NCBI RefSeq assembly: GCF_002865645.1
Contig: NW_020194562.1
Coordinates: 1,116,001 to 1,180,000, forward strand
Source of the DNA: Hyaloscypha bicolor E
Lineage: Eukaryota > Ascomycota > Leotiomycetes > Helotiales > Hyaloscyphaceae
Direction: 5' to 3'
DNA length: 64,000 nt
A model generated the notes under the pieces. The model ran no database searches and had not been told where the DNA came from. It saw nothing but the letters and a program-made list of their open reading frames with translations. How positions within the stretch are numbered: position 1 is the stretch's first letter; every line of letters starts with the position of its first letter. The position numbers and the translations under genes were made by a program. Of this stretch, positions 11,701 to 22,440 are shown one piece after another.

Positions 11701-14700
11701 AGATCTTTAGGCCCTTTTTACCCTATTATATATACTTAAAATAACTTCTAACCTAAATAAATACTATATATAGCTCTTCTTAAACAAATTAAGGAAATAT
11801 AGGCTATATTTATATTCTGGAAGTAATACGGAATAGCTAGATAGTAATAGTAATTATATAGCTACTAGATAAAATACTATAAAATAGCCGGCTAGAAAAA
11901 GAGTATTATTCTTAGAAAGTAATATTATTAATCCCGAGACAGGTATAATATATTTCAGACTAATAGAAGCTATTAATACTAGAATTAAAATATATAAATA
12001 TATAATAACTAAAGAGGGGTTTTTATAAAGGAGCTATAAGAGAATCTATTAGCTATAGCTCGGTATTAGTAATTATATTAATATAATAGAGTATAAAAGC
12101 CTTCCGTTTAATATTATTATAGTAAGAAGCTTCTTAGAACTATATATTAAAGACAAGCTTTATATATTATAACAAATTTAATATTTTAACTTCGTTTTAG
12201 CTTTTAATACTTTTAAGTTTAAGTAATTATTATATATTATTTTCGAGTATATATTTATTTCTCTATAATATATTACTAGTAATTCTTATATTAATAAACT
12301 TTACTTGGCTTTAATACTTGAATAGATAAGTATTAATAAAGTAATAAATATAGAACGGGTATTAACTATAATAGGTATTTAAGGGCTTTGCCTATCTTAT
12401 AATAAAAGAATTAAAGTATAGTTTATTAACTTATTTAAATATTCTTATTAACCTAGATAGCGATATTAAAATTAGTTAGTAATAATCTTTGCCTTAGAAT
12501 ATTTCTATTAACCCAAAAATTATAGTAAACCAAGAATACTACTATACCTATTCCCTAAAAAGTACTAAACCTTATAATATTAGAGCCTTAGGCTTAATTA
12601 TAATAGAATTAATATAGGATTATATTAAGGATAACGGAGCTATTAGTATAGATAATCTATATTATTAGCCTAATAACTCTAATACTATTAGCTTTCTTTT
12701 AGAGATAATATTTACTAGCTTAATAGGCGAGTTAATAAATATAAGTTAAAGGCTTATATTTCTATATTATATTCTAATATTTTCTAGTATTATAAAAAAG
12801 AAACTATAATAAGACAAAAACCCATATAAAGTATACTAGAGTACAAAACGTAACTTAATAGTAAAATAATAAATCAAAAGTATAAATAATAAAATATAAA
12901 TAATATATAATATATAAAAGCTTAATTAATTAAATACTTATAAAGAATTATTCTCTAAATCTATAGAAAAACCAGCTTTCTTATATGATTTCTACAAATC
13001 ATATATAAAAGGCCGCGGTCTTTACTATATAACCTAAATCTCAAAACCGCTAAAATAATATAATTTTTAATAAGTATAGCCTACTATACTATAGTACTTA
13101 CTAATACGACTTCCCTAGTAAAAAGAAAAGCTTAAGGGCCTGGTATCTCTTACTAGCCTCTAGGTATATAAAGACTATAAGTATATACTAAGTTAGGTAA
13201 TTTTTATAAAAGTATATATTATTATAAATATACTTAGAGCCTTAGTAAGCTATTTGTCCTTAATAATTATTAGATTAATATAGTTATTTACTATTTTTAA
13301 CTAGATTTGCTATAGTTTATTAAATAGTAAGAGCTATAAAGCTGGATTTTATAGTATCTTTTCTCGGTCCTATAGAACTATTACTAGCTTTTCTGTTTTT
13401 AATTCTAAGAGAACTATTCTGCTTTTCTTTTATTTTTAGTTTTAGGGTCTATTTCTGGCTCTTATCTAATTCGGACTACTATTATAGCCTGCCTTTAGAT
13501 TATATATTTCCTTTTAGTTATTTTAATTTCTCTATATTCTTTCCTCTTTCTTTTTTACTTACTTCTTATATAAATCCTATACTTGCTTTCTAATAGAGAT
13601 TACTCTAGTATTTAGTATTACTATAGGTAGTATCTTTCTTTCTCTTATACTTTTTAAGATATACTACTATATAAGGTAGTTCCTAGAAGCTTTTTTATTT
13701 TAGATAAATAAATATTTTATTTATTTACTATTTCTTTACTATTACTAATACCTGGGTTTATAGAATTAAGCTAATATTCTTTTATAATCTATTTATTTCG
13801 GGATAATTATTTTCTGTTTTATATATAAGATATTATCTATATTAAAAGCTAGGCTATAGGCTATAAATCTCTTATTAATTAACTTAATTCTGCTTCTTTC
13901 TAGCTTCTTTTTTAATATTCTTATAGATTTCCTTAGTATTTCCTTAAGTAAGTTTTAATAATTTTACTACCTAGCTAGGGTAATATTATTTGTTTTTCTA
14001 GCCTTCTATATAATTATAGTTATAGTTAGTTAAACCTCTTTCTCTTTATATATACCAGAGAATCTATAGGAATTAATTATAAGTTTTAATCTTTTCTATT
14101 ATATATTAGCTATATCTAACTCTATATAGGAAGAATTATTACTATATCTTTTTATACTTTTCCTATCTCTTTTTTATATATTCTTATATAAAGTCTTTAT
14201 TTATATATATTAAGTATTAGTAATACTTATTACTTATTTAATTTAGTAATACTTAGTATTATAGCTACTTCTTTTATATATATATATCTATATCTTTATA
14301 AGAATATATCTTTTAATATTTCTTCTCTAATATAGATTTATTATCTAGTAAAATAAAGCTATTAGCTATAGTTTTCCTCGAGCTTCTATTACTTATATAA
14401 ATAATATAATTAAGATTTACTTAACTTTATCTCGACTATTAAAAGTCAAAGCTAGATAATATATTAGACTATAGATCCTAGTTAGTTTTTAGTCTTTTTA
14501 GTAAAGCTATTTATTTATTATAATATTCTGGTCCAAGAAGAAATAAAGTATTTTGGATCTATTTATAGAGTCTTACTAAGGCTTTACTTAAAAACTTCTA
14601 GAATATAATAAGTCTAATTACCTCTCCTACTTAGCTCTATTTAGTAGGCTATATAGTACTAGTATACTAGTAGGCAAATATAAGACTATTCTTATAGTAA

Positions 14701-15779
14701 TAAGCGGCTTTAGTATAGCTATATAGTTATCTTACCTAAAATAACTAATATATAGGTATAATATCTATAAGATATATATTTATTATATTTATTTAATATA
14801 GTAGTTAGAGACCCTAGATATATTAGAATTAGGTCGGATTATAAATTCAGGCTAATTATAAATAGATATTAGGATTATAGTAAAGTCTTTATTTAATAAT
14901 ATCCTAGCTAATAATACTTTAGATAAAGGTTATATTAGTTACTTTCTTATTTACGTTTTTATATAACTTCTAACTTGGATTAGATTCTTAGTATCTTAAT
15001 TTATATCTAATTAGGAAAAATAAACCGGGTATCTTTTAGTTAATATATTATAGTATATAGTAATATAGCTAATCTAATTATAATTCTTTAAAAAGAGACA
15101 AAAGAGAAATATATTAAAAGAATATAAGAAGAAATAAAAGAATAAGAAAAAATACTAATAATAGGTAAGTTTTTATTTCTAATAAAAGTATTTATTTTTT
15201 TAACTTTTTTAATTAATTTACTAACTAGTTTTAGTCTTAGGAACCGACTAGCTATATAATTAACTATAAGATAAAGTATATAGGTACCTAAATAATAAGG
15301 TAAGTCTATAGGAGTTAGAATACTAGCTAGTATAGCTAGAAAAGTAAGTTTAGGGAATTAGAATACGAGTTAGTATAATTATAAGATCTCTTTATAATAT
15401 ATATAGAATAGATTAGATTAGTTTAATATCTTAGATTAAAGTAATATAGTATTTTTGTTTTATCTTTTCCTATAGAAATATTCTCTAATACTTATTAGCT
15501 AATACTAGTATTATAATAGCTATTTAGGCTTAAATCCGTCTATAGAATTACTTATACTAGTCTAATAAGAGAAAATAAGTCCGAATTTGGTATTTTATAT
15601 TATTTATTAATTTAGAAATAGATATATATATAAGATATAAGTAAGCTATATCTATAAGGTTATTATCTATTAGTATTTATAGGCCTTCTTTATTTTCTTT
15701 ATCTTATTTACCTACTTTTACCTTTAGAAATATCGGACTTCCAGAAGTATTCAATCTAATTTCTACTTTTTTTTTATTA
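11701..15779. other. RIP-saturated DNA, no gene recognised
   Basis: Very AT-rich with almost no CpA/TpG, except 12,780-13,050, where CAAAA, CCAGC and ACAAATCA survive and which may be a border between two repeats. Several plus-strand frames around 13,100-13,560 and 14,700-15,060 are protein-like but unassignable. No LTRs, terminal repeats or catalytic motifs could be placed. Confidence 0.5.
12983..13006. repeat. Short perfect inverted repeat
   Basis: TATATGATTT and AAATCATATA are perfect 10-bp arms around a CTAC loop. The hairpin keeps TpG and CpA although the DNA on both sides is RIPped. Its role is unknown and it may be chance. Confidence 0.4.
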
Positions 15780-16115
15780 AAAATAAGTATCTTAAGATAT
15801 TAGGGCTTATAAGACCCTATAAATATAAAGATAATACTTTCAAAATTATAGATATCTTTAGAGAATTCTCCCAAGACTCCTAGTATCCCAAATACTATAC
15901 TATTATAAGATAATTATCTTAAGAGCTATATTCTTATAAGAGCTATAAAATCTAAAGAGAAAAGTCTCGAGAGAAATATCTTAAGAGATTACAGGTCTTG
16001 AGATAAGATTCTTGAGATATTATAGCTCTTAGGAGAGTATAGCTCCTATAAGAAATTTCTTAAGAACGGTACTTTCTTAAGAAATTTCTCTCAAGACTTT
16101 TTTCTCAAGTCCAAA
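15780..16115. repeat. Cluster of TCTTAAGA / CTTGAGA motifs (transposon subterminal region?)
   Basis: More than ten related palindromic motifs lie within about 330 bp: ATCTTAAGAT, TTCTTAAGAA (twice, followed by the same AATTTCT word), TATCTTAAGAG, TCTTGAGAT (several), TCTCGAGAG and CTCTCAAGAC. The spacing is irregular and both orientations occur. The layout resembles the subterminal motif clusters of the two hAT ends in this window (CTCTAGAG; ATTCATGAAT), but the motif differs and I found no matching terminal repeat. Confidence 0.5.
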
Positions 16116-16249
16116 GCGTTATATACGTAATTCCCATTGACCCTTGCCACGCAAGTCAAGGTCATATCCAATAGCTGCTTGCCATTGCGGCCTAGTACGA
16201 AAAGTTCCCTTCTTTTTGCGACGTACAACAAAAAGCCATTCCAATCCTA

Positions 16250-17885
16250 CTCTCCCCCCCCCAAGAATAATTGCTAGCGCACCTAATATAGAAAGCCTTA
16301 CAAGGGGGTTAAACAGGGGGTTATAGCCAATCAAAAAGCTTAGAATCTTCTAGATTCTCTCTACATACACACTTCACCGCCTTCCAGATCTAGTACTTTG
16401 TTGGCCCGCCTTTTGCATCGATTACAGCTTGACACCGCTTCCACCAGGACATATATAGCTTCATAATAAAGTCTATAGGTACAGCCTCCCATGCCTCCCA
16501 TATAATCCTTTTCAATTGCGATAGCGGGATCTTGGAGGCATCGTAGTAAGCTGTGTAATAGTGCTTTTGGATCCAATTCTTCATCCAACTCCACACATGC
16601 TCAATAAGGTTGAGATCAGGTGAGTACCGTGGCCATTTGATATAAAGTATTCGTCGTATCCGTAGGTTCTCTTGGGTCTCTTTTGAGCGGTGGCAGGAGG
16701 CGTTATCTTGCATCCAAACAAAGGGTTTATCTCGATTCGCATCAAGGAACGATTCCACATTATTCAGGATTACGGCGTCGTATTTGTAAGAGTCCATACT
16801 TCCCCATTCCTTTTCCCAGAACGTAGCTGGCCCCTTCCCTCCCATAACAATTATACCACGGAACATCCAAGCGGGTAGCTTACGATATTTGTGCTGTAAA
16901 TACTCAGAATCGAAGCGATCAGAGCCATCTTCCTTGACCGTTACATACGATTGCGTATGTGCTCCGCCAGAGGCCCAAACCTCGTCAGAAAAGATCTGGT
17001 AAAAGAGACGTTCGGGCGTCCAAGTAAGGCCTTCCTCCGCAAAGTCCACACGTTCCTGTATAACCTCCGGATCGTCTGAAAACCCCTTCCTCTTAGCAAC
17101 CCGTCGACCGTATCCGACAAGCTTAAAAGCTGTCCGCATAGCATATGGTCCACAATCTTGTAAACGAAGGTCTGGTGGAGCAATCTCTCGTATATGTCTC
17201 CAAGTAACGTATCGACGAGATGGTGATTCAAGGAGCCATTTCTCTAAAGCAGAGCGGCGAGGGGTATCGATTTTGGGTTTCGCTCCACGGCGGTGGACTT
17301 GAGGAGTAAGCCGAAGATTCTTTGCACGCTGGATTTGAGAGATTGTATAGCCATATTGCTTGCGGATCTCCTCTGGTGAGATATTAAAGTCGAAAGCGGT
17401 CTTGATTCGTATTCGATCGGTACGCGTAAGTGTTGGGGCATAAGGTCCTTTCTTTGGAGTCTGTGGCAGATCACTTTGTGAGCTTGCCGAGATAAAGGAG
17501 GACTCACGAAGGGGCCTAGGGCCATTTTGGGAGTCCCACGATTGTGTAGAGAGCTGTGAAAGAGGACGGGGACCATTTTGAGAGTCCCATGATTGCATAG
17601 AGAGCTGTGAAAGCGGAATTGGTGGTGGTGGTGATGGTGGTGGTGGAGTCTCAAGGATCTCAGACGGTAAGCGTCTTCGCGGAGGAGTATTAAGGAGTCG
17701 ATGTATGTCCATTGTATGTACTAAAGCTCTGAATAGCTTCAATTGCGCAGTGGACGATTCTGCCGGCAGTATTTAGTAAAGGGAAGGGCAATTCTAGAAG
17801 GTTCCTTCCTTTGATTGGCTATAAACCCCTGATCAGAAGCCCTGGTCAATGTGGCGCGCTAGCAATTATTCTTGGGGGGGGAGAG
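16250..17885 (-). mobile_element. Tc1/mariner-type transposon, apparently complete
   Basis: Terminal inverted repeats of about 30 bp match at 16,250-16,280 and 17,856-17,885: a CTCT then C-tract then AAGAATAATTGCTAGCGC, and its complement. A TA lies on each side (16,248-16,249; 17,886-17,887). A second inverted stretch lies further in (GGGGTTATAGCCAATCA at about 16,317-16,334; complement at 17,812-17,830). The element is 1,636 bp with one 450-codon gene. There is no sign of RIP, so it looks like a recent arrival or a copy present in low number. Confidence 0.9.
16390..17742 (-). CDS. Tc1/mariner DD34E transposase
   Basis: The gene encodes a 450-aa cut-and-paste transposase that moves the surrounding 1.6-kb element. 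The N-terminus (residues 1-90) is Pro/Ser-rich, with a short tandem duplication of SQLSxQSWDSQNGPRPL. It is followed by a helix-turn-helix DNA-binding region (about 95-200, with GYTISQIQRAKNL). The catalytic triad is complete: D253 (IFSDEVW), D346 (MQDNASC) and E381 (SPDLNLIEHVW), with exactly 34 residues between the last two. The start is taken at 17,742. A second Met 11 residues on, before DIHRLL, is equally possible. Intact frame, ordinary codon use and lack of RIP contrast with the neighbouring DNA. The transposase may be functional. Confidence 0.92.
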   Translation of the reverse strand: MKLFRALVHTMDIHRLLNTPPRRRLPSEILETPPPPSPPPPIPLSQLSMQSWDSQNGPRPLSQLSTQSWDSQNGPRPLRESSFISASSQSDLPQTPKKGPYAPTLTRTDRIRIKTAFDFNISPEEIRKQYGYTISQIQRAKNLRLTPQVHRRGAKPKIDTPRRSALEKWLLESPSRRYVTWRHIREIAPPDLRLQDCGPYAMRTAFKLVGYGRRVAKRKGFSDDPEVIQERVDFAEEGLTWTPERLFYQIFSDEVWASGGAHTQSYVTVKEDGSDRFDSEYLQHKYRKLPAWMFRGIIVMGGKGPATFWEKEWGSMDSYKYDAVILNNVESFLDANRDKPFVWMQDNASCHRSKETQENLRIRRILYIKWPRYSPDLNLIEHVWSWMKNWIQKHYYTAYYDASKIPLSQLKRIIWEAWEAVPIDFIMKLYMSWWKRCQAVIDAKGGPTKY

Positions 17886-17989
17886 TATTGATCATGTGAC
17901 TGAGTAGCTCAAACGCACAGGCTCGTCCATCAAGCGTCATCAGCAAGGCCAAACTGTTAGCTCTGACTCTCGCTTATCGAACGGGTTGC

Positions 17990-18630
17990 GGGGCTCGATC
18001 GGGCCCCCTGTCGATTCCTGTCGATCGCCAAAGCTATAATTGGAAAAAGGCACCCTATCTTGGACGATTGGGGGGCCCGATGCGGCTCCTCGTCGATCCC
18101 AGATATAATTAGAATTCGGCAAGGCACCATTTTCTGCCCCTTGTCTCTGCCCCCTGTCTTTGCACCCCGTCTCTTAGGTGAGATCGTATAACCAATGAGA
18201 TATGCTTATGTCACTTTACTTCCGTAGATATGAGTGGCAATTTAAGCGAACCCAACAGCGCAAGTGAAGTTGTCTTGAAGAATTACATACAAATAGAAGG
18301 CAGTGAAGATTTTAACTTTTCTAATACCAAAGACGCCTCATTCACAATCTGGTGGGAATCTGCAGTACTTACTCTAAAATCTTCTACTATAGTAGCCCAT
18401 TTTTGAATATCCCTCTTTAGATACTGGTTTTCTAATTCTGCTATATATAGCATCGCTGTAAGCTGGTTTGCGGCCTCTTGAGCATCTCGCTTAAATATTG
18501 ACTCTGCCGTAGCAGTATCCTTCAACTTGTTAACCTCACCTATTAACCTTAAATTTTCTACTTCTAATTCCGTAATTCTGTCAGTAAAATTTACTACTGG
18601 TCCAGTGAAAAGAATATTCTGGCGCCGGCA
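17990..18630 (-). pseudogene. Un-RIPped 3' end of a second DUF3723-like gene
   Basis: Minus-strand coding from about 18,630 to 18,283 gives a coiled-coil C-terminus (TELEVENLRLIGEVNKLK, then AELENQYLKRDIQKW) that ends SLVLEKLKSSLPSICM and a stop. The last residues match the C-terminus of the RIPped gene at 7,025-11,700, and 17,990-18,290 matches its 3' flank. The stretch EDFR/GTAAGT before SLVLEKL suggests a small intron. Only the 3' end is present; the 5' part is missing at a breakpoint near 18,630. It retains CpA and TpG, so it either escaped RIP or arrived later. Confidence 0.6.
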
Positions 18631-19503
18631 TTAGCTTCATACTGCGGGTGACAATGAGCTTACGTAACGTCCCTCCCTGCGTGCTGGGAAACCCTGCGTA
18701 CCGAGAAAAACGAGAGGTACTTTGACTTTACGTATGTCAATCTCCACACCAACTTATAAATCTATAAATACAAAGGGTTAGCCGTATTGATCAGCTATTC
18801 CTTAGCAATTTGACTCCTTCGGAAGAAAATTCTATATTCGCATCATTGCCCTTTCGCCTGATTTATAAGAAGCCTCTACTTATACTTTAGTACGAGTCCA
18901 TTACCGCAGCTATACTAGCGAGCTCTTATAGTCCCTTACACTTCTCAAAAGTTCTTATCTGAGCTTTAGATCCTTACTTTTTTTGTCCGAGGCCCTCAGA
19001 AGCTTTGTGGCTGCTGTGGCGCGCAAACAGTTGCAGGGCCGCTATGCGGTTTGGTACCTCTGATCGACAAAACTAACGATTCTCGGCTAGGCGGACCCCG
19101 CACCTCCCGGTAATTTCGCCGTAGTTTCGCCGTAGCCTGCTTAATAAATGCCAGCCTGAGACTTAAGGCTAGAATTCGACAAGAGATGGATGATCGAAGG
19201 TAGACTGTGTCCTGAATTTCTTTTTTTATCACTCAATTCCCAGACTTCTTTAGCTTCCGTCTTAGCAACAAGAATCCATTATGCTTATGACTTCCAGCTT
19301 TCCTACGGTGAGCCTGAGCAACTGGGCCGGTCTTGTGCGCTTCCAGTTATGTACGACGATGCTGTTGCCGCGAGGCTGCCGCCCAGCTGAGTGCGCCAGC
19401 CTCAACCCGACATGAAGTCTTCACCGTTCGCATCTATGCCATCTCGACGGCTCAACTACTACCGAGAACCCTCCTCTTTACGATCCTCGAACCTAGTCGA
19501 ATA
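18631..19503 (+). other. Upstream region of the HET-NACHT-WD40 gene
   Basis: Normal composition with no protein-like frame. The last 150 bp before the ATG at 19,504 are C/T-rich (CCTCAACCCGACATG, CTCTTTACGATCCTCG), as expected for a fungal leader. No clear TATA box. Confidence 0.4.
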
Positions 19504-20365
19504 ATGCGTCTGCTACAGTACAATAACGACGGCGACTTCAGCCTGACCGAGTTCTTTGAAGGCGATATACCCAAGAAATATGCTATACTTTCGCACAGAT
19601 GGGGAGCAGAGGAGATCACTTTCAAGGATCTGACAGACGGCACAAGCAAAGGCAAGGCTGGCTACGGCAAGATATAGTTCTGCGGAGAACAGGCAAGGCG
19701 TAATGGCCTGTAATACTTTTGGGTGGACACCTGCTGTATCGATAAAACCAATGCTGTCGAGCTTCAGGAAGCAATCAACTCGATGTTTCGCTGGTACCGG
19801 GATGCGAGCAAGTACTACATTTATCTGCGAGATGTTTCGTGGCCTTGTACCGATTCGGCTGACCGATCTAACGAAGCCTGGGAATGGACGTTTCGGAAAA
19901 GCGAATGGTTCTTACAAGGCTGGACTCTGCAAGAGCTTATTACACCGGCATTAGTCGACTTCTTCTCCAAAGAGGGAGAACTATTAGGCAATAAGACCTC
20001 TCTCGAGCGAAACATCTGCGAGATAACAGGCATTCTAGCTAGTATACTTCGAGGGGACCCCTTGTCGAACTTTAGCGTCGCTAAGCGAATGTCCTGGGCG
20101 GCAAATCGTAAGACTCACCGCCAAGAAGACATGGCATACTTCCTACTAGGTCTGTTTGGTATTCATTTGCCACTTATCTATAGGAAAGGGAAAGAGCACG
20201 CATTTAGACGACTTATAAAGGAGATCCAGAACTCGCCAACAGGTAAACATATAATAAATTACTTTATCTCTAGCCAGCTACTAATTACTCTTTGCAAGAA
20301 GCCGAGCAGAACCCACCCGACCCTCAGAGTCAGAGCTGTATTTAAAACCTACGGATAATAGATCC

Positions 20366-22090
20366 TTGCAAGGACAAGAAGCGGATCGAGAATACAAAGG
20401 GCGGGCTATTACGAGACTCTTACTAATAGATCCTCGAACATCCCGATTTTTAATAATAGCGTAATAATAAACAGAGCCGGCTGCTCTGGATCAAAGGTAA
20501 TCCTGGCAAAGGCAAGACAATACTGATTTGTAGTATTATTAATAAAATAAGTCCATAAATAAAGCTAAGAGACAAGGAAGTAATTACGCTATTAGTATAC
20601 TTCTTCTATTAGGCTACCGATTTGCATATTAATAATATAGTAGCTATACTCCGAGGCCTAATCTATTTGCTTATTAACTAGTAACTATTACTTGTCTTAT
20701 ATATACGGGAAAAGTATAATTATACTAGTAAGGACCTCTTTAAAGATATAAATATATAGATTATATTATGTGAAATTTTTATAAGCATTTTGTAAGACCT
20801 AAGCTTAAAGAGTACTTACCTGGTTATTAATATACTCGATAAATACGAAAGAAGTTTTTACTAGCTTTTAAATCTTATTAATTAAACTACTTTAATTTCT
20901 TCTTGTATTAAATAGATTATATCGAGCCGTAACTAACCCGATATTGAATTATAGCTAAGACTTAATAATATAAAAATAAGGCTTAGCCTTGAGCTAAATA
21001 AAGAGTATATTTCTTATAGTATTAAATTATTTATTAGCTTAAAAGTATCCAAGCTTTTATTTATTATAGATAATAGTATACTATAAGAGACTATTTGCGG
21101 TCAGATATATACTAAGGCTAATAAAACATTTCTCTAGGTAACTCTTATTTTAAAGAAGCTTGAGTTTATAGAGAGCTAGGATATATTACCGGAGCTATAA
21201 CCGCTCTATAATTATATATTACCGCAAGTTAAATAGCTATACCGCAAAGACCCCGAGTTCTACTATCTTATTCTTTCTACTATAATACTTATATACTGCC
21301 TATTTTATTTCCTTGAAGTAGGAGCCCTCTCTAATCTTTCTTGGCAAATCTCTTCTAATCTTAATAAAGTTATAAAAATTATAAATAAATACGGCTTATT
21401 TCTTACTATATAAAATAATTATATATATTTCATTTATTAATTAGTAAAGAACTTCTTATTTAAAAGGGCATTTAATAAAGTATTTCTTTCTAGAAAGGCA
21501 GATATAAATTATACTATATTTTCAAAATTACTCGAGATTATATCTAAAATGCTTTAATATAATATATACGAGTTATATATACCTGGGTTCCTGATTAAGA
21601 TAATTAAGCTACTAGTTCCAGATCTACTTATAATAATATAATACTTATATCTCTATTAGGTTAACTATCTATTTGACTATAATAGAGGATATATTACTAT
21701 TAATCTTATAGACGGTAGCTCTATTTATTAATTTTTAAGAACGAATTATATATTCTGGCTTGAGGTACTTAGCTTAATAAAATGCTTGCCAGATAGTATT
21801 ATAATAATAATAAAGCTCGAGAACTAGATTAAGGTAAGTTATATTACGATTTTGAGGATCCCTTTAGACAAGACTCTACTAATATAAATAAGGTTAATAA
21901 AAGCCCTAAGATATATATATTTATTTATAATATAAGGCAGTTTGCCTTATATAATTAATTAATTATTAAATAGGTCCCTCTTTAAGTATATTATTTAGCT
22001 CTTGTCTTTATACTAGAGAAGAGCTTTATTCGAGAAACTTTCGAGGAATATATTCCGTCTTGGATCTAGAGAAAGCCTAGAGTAGGAGTA
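20366..22090 (+). other. RIP-saturated NACHT-coding segment
   Basis: Between the HET and WD40 parts almost every CpA/TpG has become TpA. The conserved words are still legible (TFL, SSRN, DALDE-like NILDKYE, ETFEEYIPSWI) but are full of stops. The borders are abrupt, at about 20,280-20,370 on the left and about 22,090 on the right. Confidence 0.8.
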
Positions 22091-22102
22091 TATTGGACTG
22101 CG

Positions 22103-22310
22103 ATGCTTCAAATACTAGAGGGCCATTCTCGCGAGGTCACCTCTGTGGCCTTCTCTCCCGACGGCAAGCAGGTCGTGTCGGGCTCGAGGGATGAGACAGT
22201 GCGGCTCTGGGACGCAGCGACAGGGGCCTTACAGCAGACGCTCGAGGGCCATTCTCGCATTGTCATGTCTGTAGCCTTCTCTCCCGACGGCAAATACATT
22301 CCGACCTTAT
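22103..22310 (+). repeat. Pristine WD40 repeat remnant
   Basis: Two copies of the 126-bp WD40 unit, the second cut about 20 codons in where the C-terminal cap begins. They are GC-rich and highly similar to each other (GAGGGCCATTCTCGC and GCCTTCTCTCCCGACGGCAA in both). No stop and no RIP signature, although the DNA 20 bp upstream is saturated. The array looks contracted from a longer one. Confidence 0.85.
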
Positions 22311-22440
22311 ATGTATCTGGTGAATGGCTAGTAGAAGGTACTGCTAGGTATCTCTGGCTACCTACTAATTATCGACCTACTTGTAAAGCTATATAGGACA
22401 GGATTGTGGTTTTGGGGCATTTGTTAGGGAGATTATTATT

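Larger units (their letters stand above)
19504..22440 (+). pseudogene. HET-NACHT-WD40 (HNWD/HET-E type) NLR gene, broken
   Basis: The gene encodes a fungal NLR-type allorecognition receptor of the HET-D/E/R kind: a HET cell-death effector, a NACHT nucleotide-binding switch and WD40 sensor repeats. HET: starts MRLLQYNNDGDFSL and continues through AILSHRWGAEEITF, FWVDTCCIDK and WTLQELITP (19,504-20,250). It has only two stops, TAG at 19,675 and TAA at about 19,711, each where the family has Gln. NACHT: KKRIENTKGGLL, then Walker A GNPGKGKT (20,496-20,519), then a long RIP-riddled domain to about 22,090. WD40: one complete 42-aa repeat (LEGHSREVTSVAFSPDGKQ, then RLWDAATGALQQT), the first half of a second, and the typical C-terminal cap (YLWLPTNYRPTC, GHLLGRLLFL). 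The three parts lie in three frames, so at least two frameshifts exist. Genes of this family usually have several more WD repeats. Confidence 0.9.

Noticed and set aside
16119..16334. 71-codon minus-strand frame at the mariner left end
   Set aside because: It reads through the terminal inverted repeat and C-tract; no sensible continuation exists across the insertion site.
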